Of a stretch of 64,000 nt of DNA, positions 1-10,070 are shown one piece after another. This DNA is from Rhizophagus irregularis. Lineage: Eukaryota > Glomeromycota > Glomeromycetes > Glomerales > Glomeraceae. A program made the position numbers and the translations under genes. The notes under the pieces were generated by a model, which was given only the letters and a program-made list of their open reading frames with translations, was not told the DNA's origin and did not search any database. Within the stretch, counting starts at the first letter, position 1, and each line of letters opens with the position of its first letter. The DNA lies in assembly GCF_026210795.1 (NCBI RefSeq), contig NC_089448.1, positions 3,162,001-3,226,000 on the forward strand, written 5' to 3'.

Positions 1-307
1 TTTAGACATTTATTATACATGAACACAAATATTAAACAAATTTAACTCATTCCTTTTTTAAAGGGCATATAAAGCTATATTATTGTTAATCTTTTTTCGA
101 ATCTATTGAGAAAAAAAGCATGTAGGAGCATGTGCCTTTCCCCTTCAAAGCTACGCTTTTCAGGAGGGGCAGAATACCCAAGAAGTTTTGCCAAAAAAAA
201 CTTTTAATATTTCTGAGATAGGTTGTCCCGAAAAAAAATATTTTTGAGGGAGAGGTGTGTATTAATAGTTAAATTTAAATCAAATTTTCAAATGGAATAA
301 TAACATA

Positions 308-595
308 ATGTTTATAGAAGGCCCATCTATCGATTCTTCTATAATGCAAAGAAAACAGGTACTTTTTTCGTATGGAAAAAACAGTCCACAGACGAAGGAT
401 TTCGGTAATGACCTCCATATAAAAACTGAAAAAATGACGAATGATGTAGCAATGGTTTATTTCGTAGACATCCAAGGAAATCCAGCGGGTACTGTTTGTA
501 CATGTTCATCAACTGGAGAGATTATACAATCGGTGGAAATCAATAGGTTAATCCATTTATCACCCCGGGTTGATCGATCCATATTTTTAATTTAG
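308..595 (+). CDS. short hypothetical ORF
   Basis: A 95-codon open frame with no domain I recognise, no signal peptide and no clear intron structure. It ends 22 bp before the left target duplication of the transposon at 619. The context (transposon, pseudogenes) makes a relic or chance ORF as likely as a gene. The first 300 bases of the window hold only AT-rich sequence with no supported feature. Confidence 0.15.
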   Translation: MFIEGPSIDSSIMQRKQVLFSYGKNSPQTKDFGNDLHIKTEKMTNDVAMVYFVDIQGNPAGTVCTCSSTGEIIQSVEINRLIHLSPRVDRSIFLI

Positions 596-618
596 TATGA
601 ACATTGAATTATTAAATA

Positions 619-1565
619 CAGACCCCGGCGAAAAGAATGGCGGTCAGTTTTTTTGATATCACGAATGTAATCTATAGTAAAATGTGAAATATTTTTTTAT
701 TTTCTGAAAGAGGAACAGAAAATACATATATTTCATTATTTAAATAACATTTGATATGATCATCTTCCCGTGTCAATAAATGCTTTAATTTATTATTGCA
801 TACTATTCGCACTCTTAACCAGCGTTATTTTGTTATGATATTTTAATATTTTCTTAACTTTCTCGCCATCCAGAGGTCAGATTGAGACAAATTTACCACC
901 ATTGGATTCCTCTTGACTATGTGGTTCGAATGGTGGTCTCAAAATTACTGTGTAGCATCTGTGTAATGTGATAGTTCAAGTATAATAGTGAGTATTATGA
1001 ATTTTTATGTTGTATAAAGATAATCATTTCTAAAAGCAATATAAAAGCTCAATAATATAATAAAAGACCATTATTTAAATCTCGTAATTGCAAGAAATCT
1101 AATAGTTGAAATTTTGTTTCAATACAAGCTTTGGTTGATGAGAAAATGAAGTTTAAACTTTTTATTTCAAACTTTCATACCAAATTCAAAAAATTATTAG
1201 TAGTATTTCTCTGTGATAATGTGATATAACTAAATGCAATTATAATATTTGGCAGTTAAAAGTAAGTGGTTTTTTTTAAAAAAAAATTGGAATTTATTAT
1301 TATGTAGGATTTTGAGCATTTTAAAAAAATTCATAGCAAATTATTATGCTCCGATTTCTATTAAATTTATAACTTCTTGGTTTTTTAGAAGGTAAAATAG
1401 GTGTAAAAACAATAATAAATTTTTATTTTTTTTTTATTGCTTTTTAAAATAGTATTCTAAAAATCCATTGGGCATTTACAAGTTTTAATTTAAATAGGAA
1501 AATTCTGATCTCATATCCAAAATAACAAATGATACTCGCACCGCCATTCTTTTCGCCGGGGACTG
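619..1565. mobile_element. non-autonomous Tc1/mariner-type element with 26-bp TIRs
   Basis: The termini are inverted copies of a 26-bp repeat at 619-644 and 1540-1565, beginning CAG(A/T)CCCCGGCGAAAAGAA and differing only at the fourth base. Each end is flanked by a TA dinucleotide (617-618 and 1566-1567), the target duplication expected of Tc1/mariner transposition. The 947-bp interior has no transposase frame, so it would need a transposase in trans. Bases 868-960 hold an imperfect inverted repeat (ACCACCATTGGATTC / TTCGAATGGTGGT). Its motifs resemble those of the fold-back element at 55852-57048. Confidence 0.85.
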
Positions 1566-1630
1566 TAGGAACGGAGTATTAAATGTTTAAAAAGGAAGAA
1601 ATACGAAATCCAGGAGTCTGGTATTTTTCT

Positions 1631-1639
1631 TATAAAAAG
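1631..1639 (+). promoter_or_regulatory. TATA box of the ML-domain gene
   Basis: TATAAAAAG lies 106 bp upstream of the ATG at 1745, a plausible distance for a fungal core promoter with a 5' leader of about 70-80 nt. Confidence 0.5.
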
Positions 1640-1744
1640 AAAGTAGCAACTCTGAAGCTTAAACACATTTAATAATTAATAATTACAAAAGAAATAATTC
1701 AACCCAGCAGATATTTTTCAAACTATCTTCTTCACAAAGTAATC

Positions 1745-2209
1745 ATGAACCAAAATTTGATATTTGCATTCCTTTTATTGGCTGCACTTACCATGGTCAA
1801 TGCCGTTCCATATCAACTTCTTAAAAGAGGGAAAGACATATATTTGTCATGTTCACCAAATCCCGACAGATCTTACATCTATGCAAACCTTAAGCCTTTC
1901 CCTCCTGTTTCTAATCAATCCGATGATTATACAGTTGAAGGAGCAATGTTGGATTATGAAATCACTCCTAATAAAACCGAAATTATAATTGTGTATACTG
2001 ATCCGAACCATTATACCATAGGTGATATTTATTTTAAGGTTTTGGATTTTTATTATGCGAGCGCAGCTCCATTTTCAATTGATGTACCAGATGTTCCGAC
2101 ACCACAACTTCCTAGTGCATACTCGATTTCAGTATTAATTGCAGATAAAACCAATGATCCATATAATCCAGAAATCCATGCCTGTGCATATGCCAATTTT
2201 GGTTTCTGA
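1745..2209 (+). CDS. secreted ML (MD-2-related lipid-recognition) domain protein
   Basis: A single-exon gene of 154 residues. Residues 1-20 (MNQNLIFAFLLLAALTMVNA) form a clear signal peptide, and a dibasic Leu-Lys-Arg follows at about 26-28, a likely Kex2 processing site. The mature part has the pattern I associate with the ML family of sterol/phospholipid-binding proteins (phosphatidylglycerol/phosphatidylinositol transfer type). It has an early Cys, a 'PFPPVSNQSDDYTVEG' strand, a central 'GDIYFKVLDF' strand and the C-terminal motif 'PFSIDVPDVPTPQLPSAYSI', ending in a Cys-containing 'HACAYANF'. Such proteins fold as a small beta sandwich and carry lipid in secretory or extracellular compartments. 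One or two of the Cys residues usual in the family seem absent, so lipid binding is inferred. No frameshift or stop interrupts it, and it has its own TATA box. Confidence 0.85.
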   Translation: MNQNLIFAFLLLAALTMVNAVPYQLLKRGKDIYLSCSPNPDRSYIYANLKPFPPVSNQSDDYTVEGAMLDYEITPNKTEIIIVYTDPNHYTIGDIYFKVLDFYYASAAPFSIDVPDVPTPQLPSAYSISVLIADKTNDPYNPEIHACAYANFGF

Positions 2210-2680
2210 TTTTGCTGGTACTACAGAGTAACGCGGTCTAGTTTTTGTGCTGATAATATACATTTTTATTTATATGTTTTTCATAGAGCAGTTAGTTATT
2301 TTATACTTTGGATGTATAGTTATGGAATTACGCTGGACGTTATTTCCGTATTGAAAATCAAAAACAACAAGCATTAACAGTCATTGAATAATATATTTTT
2401 CTCATTGCATTATGTAAGCGATCTATATTTATTGTAATAGTTCGTATATAATAATAAAATATTGATATCATCGTTAAAAGTCACGTGTAATAATGCGCCA
2501 TTTTCACCCGCATTGTGCTACAAAATTAAAAAAATTAAAATTAATGAATCACACAGCAGGCCTGTGAAACGCTCATTTTCTCACATATACCAGGCTTTGG
2601 TATTTTTCGCAAATAAAATTCTTTTTTACACTTGTCCTCACATACGCTAGTTTGCACCAATAAAATTTCGCAAAAAATAC
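2210..2680. other. intergenic, no supported feature
   Basis: AT-rich spacer between the ML-domain gene and the CRN relic. The open frames here are short and lack coding character. Confidence 0.5.
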
Positions 2681-2688
2681 TATATAAG
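2681..2688 (+). promoter_or_regulatory. TATA box upstream of the CRN pseudogene
   Basis: TATATAAG lies 17 bp before the CRN start codon at 2698. The promoter motif and start survive although the coding region is broken. Confidence 0.45.
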
Positions 2689-2697
2689 CCGAAAAAC

Positions 2698-3962
2698 ATG
2701 TCTATCACTTTATTCTGTTTACTCTGTCTCGTCAAACCGCGAATGCTTTCTCTGTTAAAATTAGTAGGGACGAGACTATTAGTGACCTCAAGGAGATTAT
2801 AAAGGCGAAAAAACAAAATGACTTTGCTGGTGTAGACGCAGACAAGCGGAAAGTGAAAATCTCTGACGAACGCGACGATCTCTTAGGCAACCTCACACTC
2901 CAAGACAAACTCCTAGCAACGAAAAAGATTTCGAAATACTTCTCTGATTCATCAGCCGAAGAATGTATTCATGCCTAGTCGAAGCGCCCGTGTCAACCGC
3001 CACTTCGAGCTGTGAACGGGGAATTACTTAACGAACTTACCTCGTTGAAGGCATTACTCAACAAGTCCGTCTATGGTATGTAAAAATTAGTGTGAAAAGA
3101 ATAAAAGATACTTTGTGAGAATTTTTCTAACCGGCCATTCGGATTGCAGACTTCGATGTCGTCGTTAGCCCGAAACGGACGAAGGTTTTCAAATGGACAG
3201 TGAATATCGAGCACGCAACTCTCGAAGGACAAAAAAGTTCAATACGTGCTATGTATCAGACACCGGCACTTGAAAATGATGGGCCGGTCCTCAACATGTT
3301 AAACGACAGCGGAAAATACTCCTCGTATTGATCAAGACCTTCGTGAAATGCCCCAGCTGTTTGTGTCAAAAAATAATCTGAAGTTCACCGTGTTCATAGA
3401 AATACTCAGTCGTTCCCAAAGGTGTGCCAGCTTTATAGTCTTGGCGAATCAAACGATCCTTCATTATCAGTGTTCCCGCCTTTCACTCGCGAGCATAAAG
3501 AACTAAAAGACGATTCTTCCCGGCATTACTTAAACATCTTATAGCCGAACTGGAGGCGCGTCAGGTAAAGGACGAAGATTTTTATAAGGGCATTGCTCAG
3601 AATGCTGTACAACCTGAATCTGCTCTATCAAATCGTAAATATAAGGCAAACGAGATGGAGGAAGAAGATTTGTTTACGGGTAAGACTTATGGAATTGTTA
3701 CAAATACGGAAAAATGGTATTTTATGGAATATTCGCTCGATGACCAGAACAGGCTAAGATTCAAACTATCAAAGCTGGTAACCGTTGTATATGATAGTAA
3801 GATAACGTTGATAGAGTCCTCGGGCATATTACATGGTTATTAGAGGAGGCACAAAAGGCGGACTCAGCTGTTAACTTAGGCGGTGAGCAGGAAATCAAAA
3901 AGGTAAGGTCAACAGGCAATCTCGCGGAAAAAGGTACCTCTAGTACCAAGGATTTAGAGTAG
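2698..3962 (+). pseudogene. decayed Crinkler (CRN) family effector gene
   Basis: The start at 2698 reads MSITLFCL, as in Crinklers of this lineage, and the frame slips within about 12 codons. In the shifted frame the ubiquitin-like CRN N-domain is clear (for example 'AFSVKISRDETISDLKEIIK', then 'DERDDLLGNLTLQDKLLATK') until a TAG near 2977-2979. An intron with GTATGT donor, CTAAC branch site and CAG acceptor fits at 3076-3149. It leads into the conserved 'FDVVVSPKRTKVFKWTVNIE' block. Downstream pieces in several frames include 'KDEDFYKGIAQNAV' and 'TEKWYFMEYSLDDQ'. The family's usual middle section between about 3560 and 3570 appears deleted, and the terminal stop is at 3960-3962. CRNs are modular proteins proposed to act as secreted or nuclear effectors. 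This copy cannot make a full protein. Confidence 0.85.
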
Positions 3963-4167
3963 CTTTAGCAAACAGGCATAGGTAGCTTTATTAAGCATAG
4001 AACAACCATGTATCACGGGCTATGTCCCGATCCTTTGTATTTATTTTTGCATGTATTAATAAAAACTTTTCTTGGCAAAAGCTGCAGACCATTGGTCAGG
4101 ATGTCGCGTGAATTTTTCAATTTTGAATATCAACATACAGAGCATAAATAATATTATATTAGCAGGT

Positions 4168-5837
4168 ATGCAATCCGAAATAGATTTATTGAGGCAACAT
4201 TTCACCGAGCTTGAGGCTAAGTACATTGGGATTAGGGCAGAGAAAGCTGAGCTCGAGGCCAGGAATGCTATTCCTGAACTTGGAAGGTTGCTGAGATCGA
4301 GGTTGAGAATTTGAAGTTGAGCAGGCCATGGAAGAGAATTCCGAGCTTAAGGCCAGAATCGAGGAACTAGAAAATATAAAGCAGATTCTTATACTGAGAA
4401 TGATTACGGGCGGATGCAAAGGACAGTTGATATACCCGACTCTGCAGTAGTCAAGTTAGAGCAATGTAAGCCTGATCACGAAGTCAATGAAGTGGTACCA
4501 GAAGTGCGTTATCCATAGATAACCCGATACCTGCTAGCTCCAACTTCCAAGTCATCAGAGGATAGAAAGGCAGATTCTTTCTTAGATGAGGTGAACAAGA
4601 AAAGTGTTAGTGATAATATAAGGCGGAGGAATAGGGAGAAGAAACTTCAGAGTGAGTCAGCTAAAAATCAACCTCAAGACTTATCTGATTGCTACACAAC
4701 TCCTTCAACATCTAAAGTTGCACTAGAAATTATGACCCCTATAGCCTCTGATCATACTTAGTCGCAAGATGCTGAATCTTTGTCTCCCTCCAGCATCACA
4801 TAGTTCATTTCAGGAAAACTCTCCTCTACCTATTATCCGAAATTCAAAAAGAAGCACTTGCTTCATCAGTTAACACTTCCAAGTTCAATAATGTAGTAGC
4901 TGATGGGGAAGGCCGACAATTAATTTCTGATGCTGAAGATGCAGAAGGCAAAACGATAAAAGCTAAACAAAAAGAAAAATGTATGCTGGTATACTTATAG
5001 AGAATCATACGAAAATAATGTTGCAGAAATTTCTGGTGTAGCCGAAAAACTGCAAAGTCTCAAGTTTACACCATGATTAAATCTTCTTTACCTAAGATTT
5101 CAGAATCAAATCTGTATAAGAAGACCCAAAGAGCTGGAAGTGTTTATAAGCTATTTAAAAAGATTATCGATCCCGAAACCAAAAAGGAAGTTATGGGGAT
5201 CGGTATCGATAAAGTTTATGGAATTTCGTATGGAGTAAGAAATATATCAGAATTAAGTGATGCTCAAATCATAAATATTATTAAATCGAGTAGCGGAAAA
5301 GCACGTGATATCCTGACCATTGGTCAGGAACAATATCATGTGACCGAAATTTCTACGGTCAACAAATCCTGAAGATCTAGAAGAAAAACGAAAGCATATC
5401 ATTGGGTTGGTGCTAGAGCGTTTTCCTTATCTATTTATAAGGAAAGTGATGAACGTAGTGACAGATTTAGCCTTAATAGTTCAGCGCTCTGTCCTATATA
5501 CAATAGAGATCATAAAGAAAAAACTATAGTAAAGGGTGAATGGGGTTCTGATGAACTTCATCATGGAATCCCAATAGTAAATGTGAAAGCATAGAGGGCG
5601 AAAACTTCGTCATTTGGACTAATCACATGAAATGCGCAGAAAAGATATGGGAATATTTGACAGGCTGTTTCTGAAAGCGATATAAAGTTAAAAAAGAAAA
5701 ATCTTGCTGGTCGTTGGAATTGGATCAAAATTTAAGCCAATGATCATGATCTTTTAGTACAAGAAATCTATAATCAAAGAAATACGAACTATAATCGAGA
5801 GTTTAACTATTATTCAGAAGTATTTCAAGACAAGTAA
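4168..5837 (+). pseudogene. broken coiled-coil protein gene
   Basis: Starting at the ATG at 4168, a coiled-coil segment rich in Glu, Leu and Ala ('MQSEIDLLRQHFTELEAKY') runs until a TGA at 4312. Continuations in the other two frames keep the heptad character. A polar linker follows ('SFLDEVNKKSVSDNIRRRNR') and then a basic segment at 5073-5372 ('LYKKTQRAGSVYKLFKKIID'). The C-terminal part is split by several stops and ends 'NREFNYYSEVFQDK' at the TAA at 5835-5837. The pieces are colinear and lie in all three frames, which is how a decayed single gene looks. I believe it belongs to a large lineage-specific coiled-coil family with no assigned function. It sits directly downstream of the CRN relic in the same orientation and at a similar stage of decay. 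Confidence 0.6.
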
Positions 5838-6463
5838 ATTTTTTTATTAATATATCAACATTAATACTCTTTTATTGTGGGGTTAATTTTTAACTTTATG
5901 AAAATATTAAAATTCTCGGATATTAGTGAAAGATTTACTTTCTCTTTAGGTTATTAAATAATTGAAAAAAAACTGTAAATACTAGTACAACTATACAAGC
6001 CAGGTATTAACAAATAATCTTGTATAAGCAACCTATAGGAAGGTAAAAAGAGGAGTCACAATACAATAACAAAATAATTTATTATTTTGAAGTCAATTAA
6101 TATGAAGTATATTCATTGTTAATATAATATAATTTTTTCATCTTACCAGAATATTAGCGTTCAATATGTTAATTGAGAGTGGCACAGATTATCCCAATTT
6201 TGGGCTGTGTAGAAAACCGTGGCAACCATACTCACTTCGCTTTAAACTATAATTGAAATCAGCCCCAAAATCTTAATGGCTTACCCGGCTGCTAATAACC
6301 GGTCATTTAACCAGTTAAACTCAGACTATTTGAACATAGCAAATTAAAATTCTTTAAACAAGCTCTAACCTTAATTAGTAATTATATGGCTTTCAAATGA
6401 TGCAATTATAAATAAAAAAAGTAATTTGAAGTACGTGTTATCAAAATTATTAAACAATTATCT
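5838..6463. other. intergenic, imperfect inverted repeat
   Basis: No gene is supported. Bases near 6193 and 6259 form an imperfect inverted pair (ATTTTGGGCTG / CAGCCCCAAAAT) about 70 bp apart. This is a possible remnant of a small MITE, without visible target duplications. Confidence 0.3.
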
Positions 6464-6470
6464 TATATAA
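6464..6470 (+). promoter_or_regulatory. TATA box of the small secreted peptide gene
   Basis: TATATAA lies 100 bp upstream of the ATG at 6570. Confidence 0.4.
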
Positions 6471-6569
6471 ATGACTTGATGAAGAGAAAAAAAAATTTTT
6501 TTGAACAAATTCAAGAACAACGAATCAAAAAAATATTTATCACATAAAAATCAAAAAATTTTTGGAACC

Positions 6570-6859
6570 ATGCATTTAAAATATTTGTTATTAATCTTTA
6601 CCTTTATTATTGTTTCAGCGGGTAATATACAGTTATTTACTTAATTTTACTTTTTTTTATTGACGTTAATATTAATCAAATATTAAAATCTTTTTTATAA
6701 ATAATGTAATAGCTTTAAGACCTGTAAAACGAGAAGGTAATTATTTCAATAAACATTAATATCTTTACATGTGAATAATGTATAACAAACATCATTTTTT
6801 CTTGTGCAGCAGCTAAACGTCATGCATTACGTAAACGTGACTCTGGTTTGTTGCATTAA
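6570..6859 (+). CDS. small secreted peptide precursor with dibasic (Kex2-type) sites, three exons
   Basis: Exons 6570-6621, 6713-6736 and 6810-6859 join in frame to a 41-residue precursor. The introns are 6622-6712 (GTAATA...TAG) and 6737-6809 (GTAATT...GTGCAG), and both splice phases agree. Exon 1 is almost exactly a signal peptide (MHLKYLLLIFTFIIVSA). The rest is 24 residues containing three Lys-Arg pairs, each followed by a short tail, and ends DSGLLH. This is the layout of a precursor cut by a Kex2-like protease into very short peptides, as with fungal pheromones and secreted signalling peptides. A TATA box lies 100 bp upstream and AATAAA about 60 bp downstream of the stop. No single open frame reveals it, so it is easily missed. 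The function is unknown. The gene model is inferred from splice signals only. Confidence 0.55.
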
Positions 6860-7369
6860 AAAAACGAGTTCCTTGTAACGTTATATAAATAAGTTTTTAT
6901 ATTAAATTTTTTTGCAATAAAATATGTAATTTAATATGTTTGAATTTATTTATTAATCCATCCAAAAATGAATATTTTGAAATGAAGCTCAAGTTTGTAC
7001 ATTAAAATAAAGTTACAAAGAAAAAATTAACTATTACATAAAAATACTATGATATTGTATCTGGATAAAAAAATTCTTTTGTTGTATATAAGATTTTCAG
7101 ATTAACGTCATCAAAAATTGGAGTGTTTTATTTTTAAACGTGGCACAATATAGAAACGTGGCAAAATACTCTTGGTACGCCACATCATTCATTACGTCAA
7201 TCGTGTATATTTAAATATTTACAGTATACTGTGCGTATTTAATATATTATATAAACAGAGGTAAAAAAATCGAAAGAGTCATCATAAATTAACAAATGGT
7301 GGGTTTTTCTTGGAGTGTAATTAAAGTGTGTTGAAAAATATTCCAAGCGTGATTAAGTTGTTGAAAATT
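6860..7369. other. intergenic, 3' region of the peptide gene
   Basis: Contains a plausible polyadenylation signal (AATAAA near 6918) and then AT-rich sequence with no supported gene. Confidence 0.4.
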
Positions 7370-8400
7370 ATTAATTAGGTTTGTTGATAAATTTAAAGTT
7401 TCTTTTGAACAAACTGTTTGATCTGTTCTTGTATTCCTCTCATAAAGTATCAGTCATTTTGTTGTAGTCAGGTGAATAGGATTGTTTCTTATTTTGAAAG
7501 GTACCTTTGTTGTATTTAGAAAATTTCTTGTTTAATTTTTTGTCAAAAAATGAACGATCTATTAATGTGATAACAATTTTATAATCTGTATAGAAGAAAC
7601 TTTGTGGTATTGACTGTATTATGTGTGGAATAGGTAGTTGATTAGAGAAATGATAATTGATACGGTTTTTTGATATGTGTGATATCTGGTTGTGAATCTA
7701 GAGCGTGATATTTCGCTAAATCTAACTTTTGATTTGATGTTAGAGATTGTATAGTCGTATGTGTTGTGTATAAAAGTGTTTAGAATGCGATTGATTTCGT
7801 TTGCACGGATTTTTTCATTTCTGTATCTTTTTGATTAACGGGTAAATAACAACATGTGGTGTTTAGTGATTTATTGCCTTTAAAACCTAAGATGATGTTC
7901 CATGAAAATATGATATACTATGTATGTATATGTTGATAAAGGCTAGTAATTATAAAAGCTATTGTTGGATCCATTTGCATCGTAAATATTGTAAATTGAT
8001 GATAAAAGCGTTGTTGGGTGTTGTGTTTTTTTCAATATTTTTTGTTGATGAGGTGATGCGTATCCCATTTCGGATATTCCCAAGATATCGAAATTGCGTG
8101 TAAATATTGATCGCACCTATTTTGAAATATTTTGGTTGATAATATTAATATTGGTTAAAAATTTATTCATTATCTAGGGTGTTGGGTATGCTTGCATTAA
8201 AATTTTGTGTTAAATGATTGTGATCTTGAAACGGGAGATCGGGATTGGAATTATTTATAATATTATTGGTAGCTGGTGATGTTTGATCACGTAAAGTTGA
8301 CGGATTAGAAGGTAAAGGAATAGGGTTATTAATAATCTCAAAGAGAGGGAATATTGTGATCAATTAAAGTTTGGTCGGTAAGATGTTTTGAGTTGAAAAT
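7370..8400 (-). mobile_element. relic of a LINE retrotransposon (endonuclease region)
   Basis: Read on the minus strand, the 66-codon frame at 8163-8363 ('PLPSNPSTLRDQTSPATNN' and onward) leads through two stops and one frameshift into 'KYFKIGAINI' and 'FDILGISEMGYASP'. This is the start of an apurinic-type endonuclease (exonuclease-endonuclease-phosphatase fold) as in fungal LINEs: the 'IGxxNI' strand, then the 'ILGISE' strand with the metal-binding Glu. Farther on, 'LNTTCCYLPVNQKDTEMKK' and 'INRSFFDKKLNKKFSKYNK' match the order of later endonuclease segments. Several stops interrupt all frames. No reverse transcriptase is present, so this is a dead fragment. Confidence 0.55.
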
Positions 8401-8494
8401 ATCTGTTATTTGCTTATAGTTGTAACTGGTTTCACTGTTGCAGATTTACTTTTACGAGCTGAGTTGCAAATGGTTTGTTCGTCAATTTTTCAGT

Positions 8495-9440
8495 TTCCAT
8501 CGCCAAAAGAACCGGATTCCTACAAAAAAAAAGACAAAATTTTTAATGAAAAAACAAATTAAAAATATTATTACAGATAAGTTTCGAATAGAAACTTACC
8601 ATATCAGCATATCCAAGTCCTAAAGCCAAAGAACTGATACCTACAAAAAAAAAGAGAGATTAATGTTTCTTTTTGTATTTTTTTGTAGAACGCCAGCTTA
8701 AACTATAAGGAGGGAAATTCGGTAAGGAAGTTTTTGATTTTTTGTAAATAATACTTTTAACGAAACGTATAACATTCCGTTTTTCTTCTTTTTGTAGGCT
8801 GCTGGTTCTTCAAGGTCTTCGAACGCATGGGCTCAATGGTTCGAAATTTTTTTTAATAAAAATTTTTGTTTTTTTTTTAATTTAATTTTCTTTTTTTTTT
8901 GTAGGTGTCAGTTTCTTAGGCTTTGGGACTATGGTCTGGTAAGTTTCAATTCGAAAATTTGAAACTTTTTTTAATTTATTTTAGTTCGTTCCTATATTTA
9001 AATAAAAATCCTCTTCCTCCTTCCCCCTTTCCCTATTTTTTACCTTAAAGTCCAGTTTGTGTCCAAGCCAACGTCCTATAAAAAAAAGCAATGAAAAAGA
9101 AATGTTAATCGTTTCTTAAATTTAAAATAAAAAATTCCTCCTTCTCCCCCCTTTCCCATTTCTCACCTTAAAGTCCGGTTTCGTGTTCAAGCCGACTCCC
9201 TACAAAAAAAAAAATAATGAAAAGAAATATTAAAACATTTCTTAAATTAAAAAAAAAATAAAAAAAGTTCCAACTCTCTCTTACCTTAAAGTCTGGTTCG
9301 TTCAAGCCGTCACACTACAAAAAAAAAATAATGAAAAGAAACGTTAAAACGTTTCTTAAATTAAAAATAAGATAAAAAAAAGTTCCAACTCTTTCTCACC
9401 TTAAAGCCTGGTTCGTTCTACTACAAAAAAAAAAAAAAAA
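8495..9440. repeat. array of microexon-like units with splice-like borders, both orientations
   Basis: Four units of about 115-126 bp begin at about 9042, 9168, 9283 and 9399. On the minus strand each reads T-tract-GTAG, then an approximately 25-30-nt core ending in GACTTTAAG, then GTAAG/GTGAG. The spacer after it carries a dyad such as GAAACGTTAAAACGTTTC (9334-9351). Two further minus-strand units lie at about 8500 and 8590-8645. Plus-strand units with TTTGTAG borders lie at about 8697, 8797 and 8905. The 8905 plus core (GTGTCAGTTTCTTAGGCTTT) matches the minus core at about 8620-8640 (GTATCAGTTCTTTGGCTTTA), so related cassettes sit in opposite orientations. No continuous protein frame links them. 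Confidence 0.6.
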
Positions 9441-9480
9441 AGAAATGTTTGGAAGGTGAGGGCTTTTTTCAAATTAACTT

Positions 9481-10070
9481 TGTAGACTAAGCAGAAATGA
9501 AGCCAAAGGAGCTTATCTATATACTTACAGACCGAAGCTGAAACAAATAAAATTCCATTCGTGAAAAATTTTTTTTTAAAAAATAAAAATATATATTTAT
9601 TTACTTTTATCCAAGAGGAATCAAAGTCAAAAAAGATCCCAAGAAAATCTAAAAAAGGTTTAAATATTTTTTTGACTATCGCTGATCAGCCGGTTTGAAA
9701 AAATTAAATATTAGTAATATTAGCAGTTAGTCTAGTAGATCATTATTAATTGTACTATTAAATAAAAAACTTTATTTATTTATTAATATTGCGTCAATAA
9801 AATTTAATATATAAATGGATTAATACTATATAATTGAACTAACTTTATTAATTCATATTGTAATTGTGTCAGTACATTGATAAGAATATTAAACAATTTG
9901 AGACGATTGAATGATGTACGTCTTTTTTAGAAGAAATTTTAATTAAGAAATGCTAAAAAAAAACACTACAACCTATTTATATAAATGACTTAATAAAAAT
10001 ATTGATTTACATCTTGTAAAGAAAGAAATTGATATGTAATGCAAACTTATTATTGCTATAATAGCCCACA
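9481..10070. other. intergenic spacer
   Basis: AT-rich sequence between the cassette array and the 3' end of the minus-strand secreted protein gene. No supported gene. Confidence 0.4.

Noticed and set aside
2541..2816. 91-codon open frame on the minus strand over the CRN start
   Set aside because: It is antisense to clear CRN codons and has no domain or promoter of its own.
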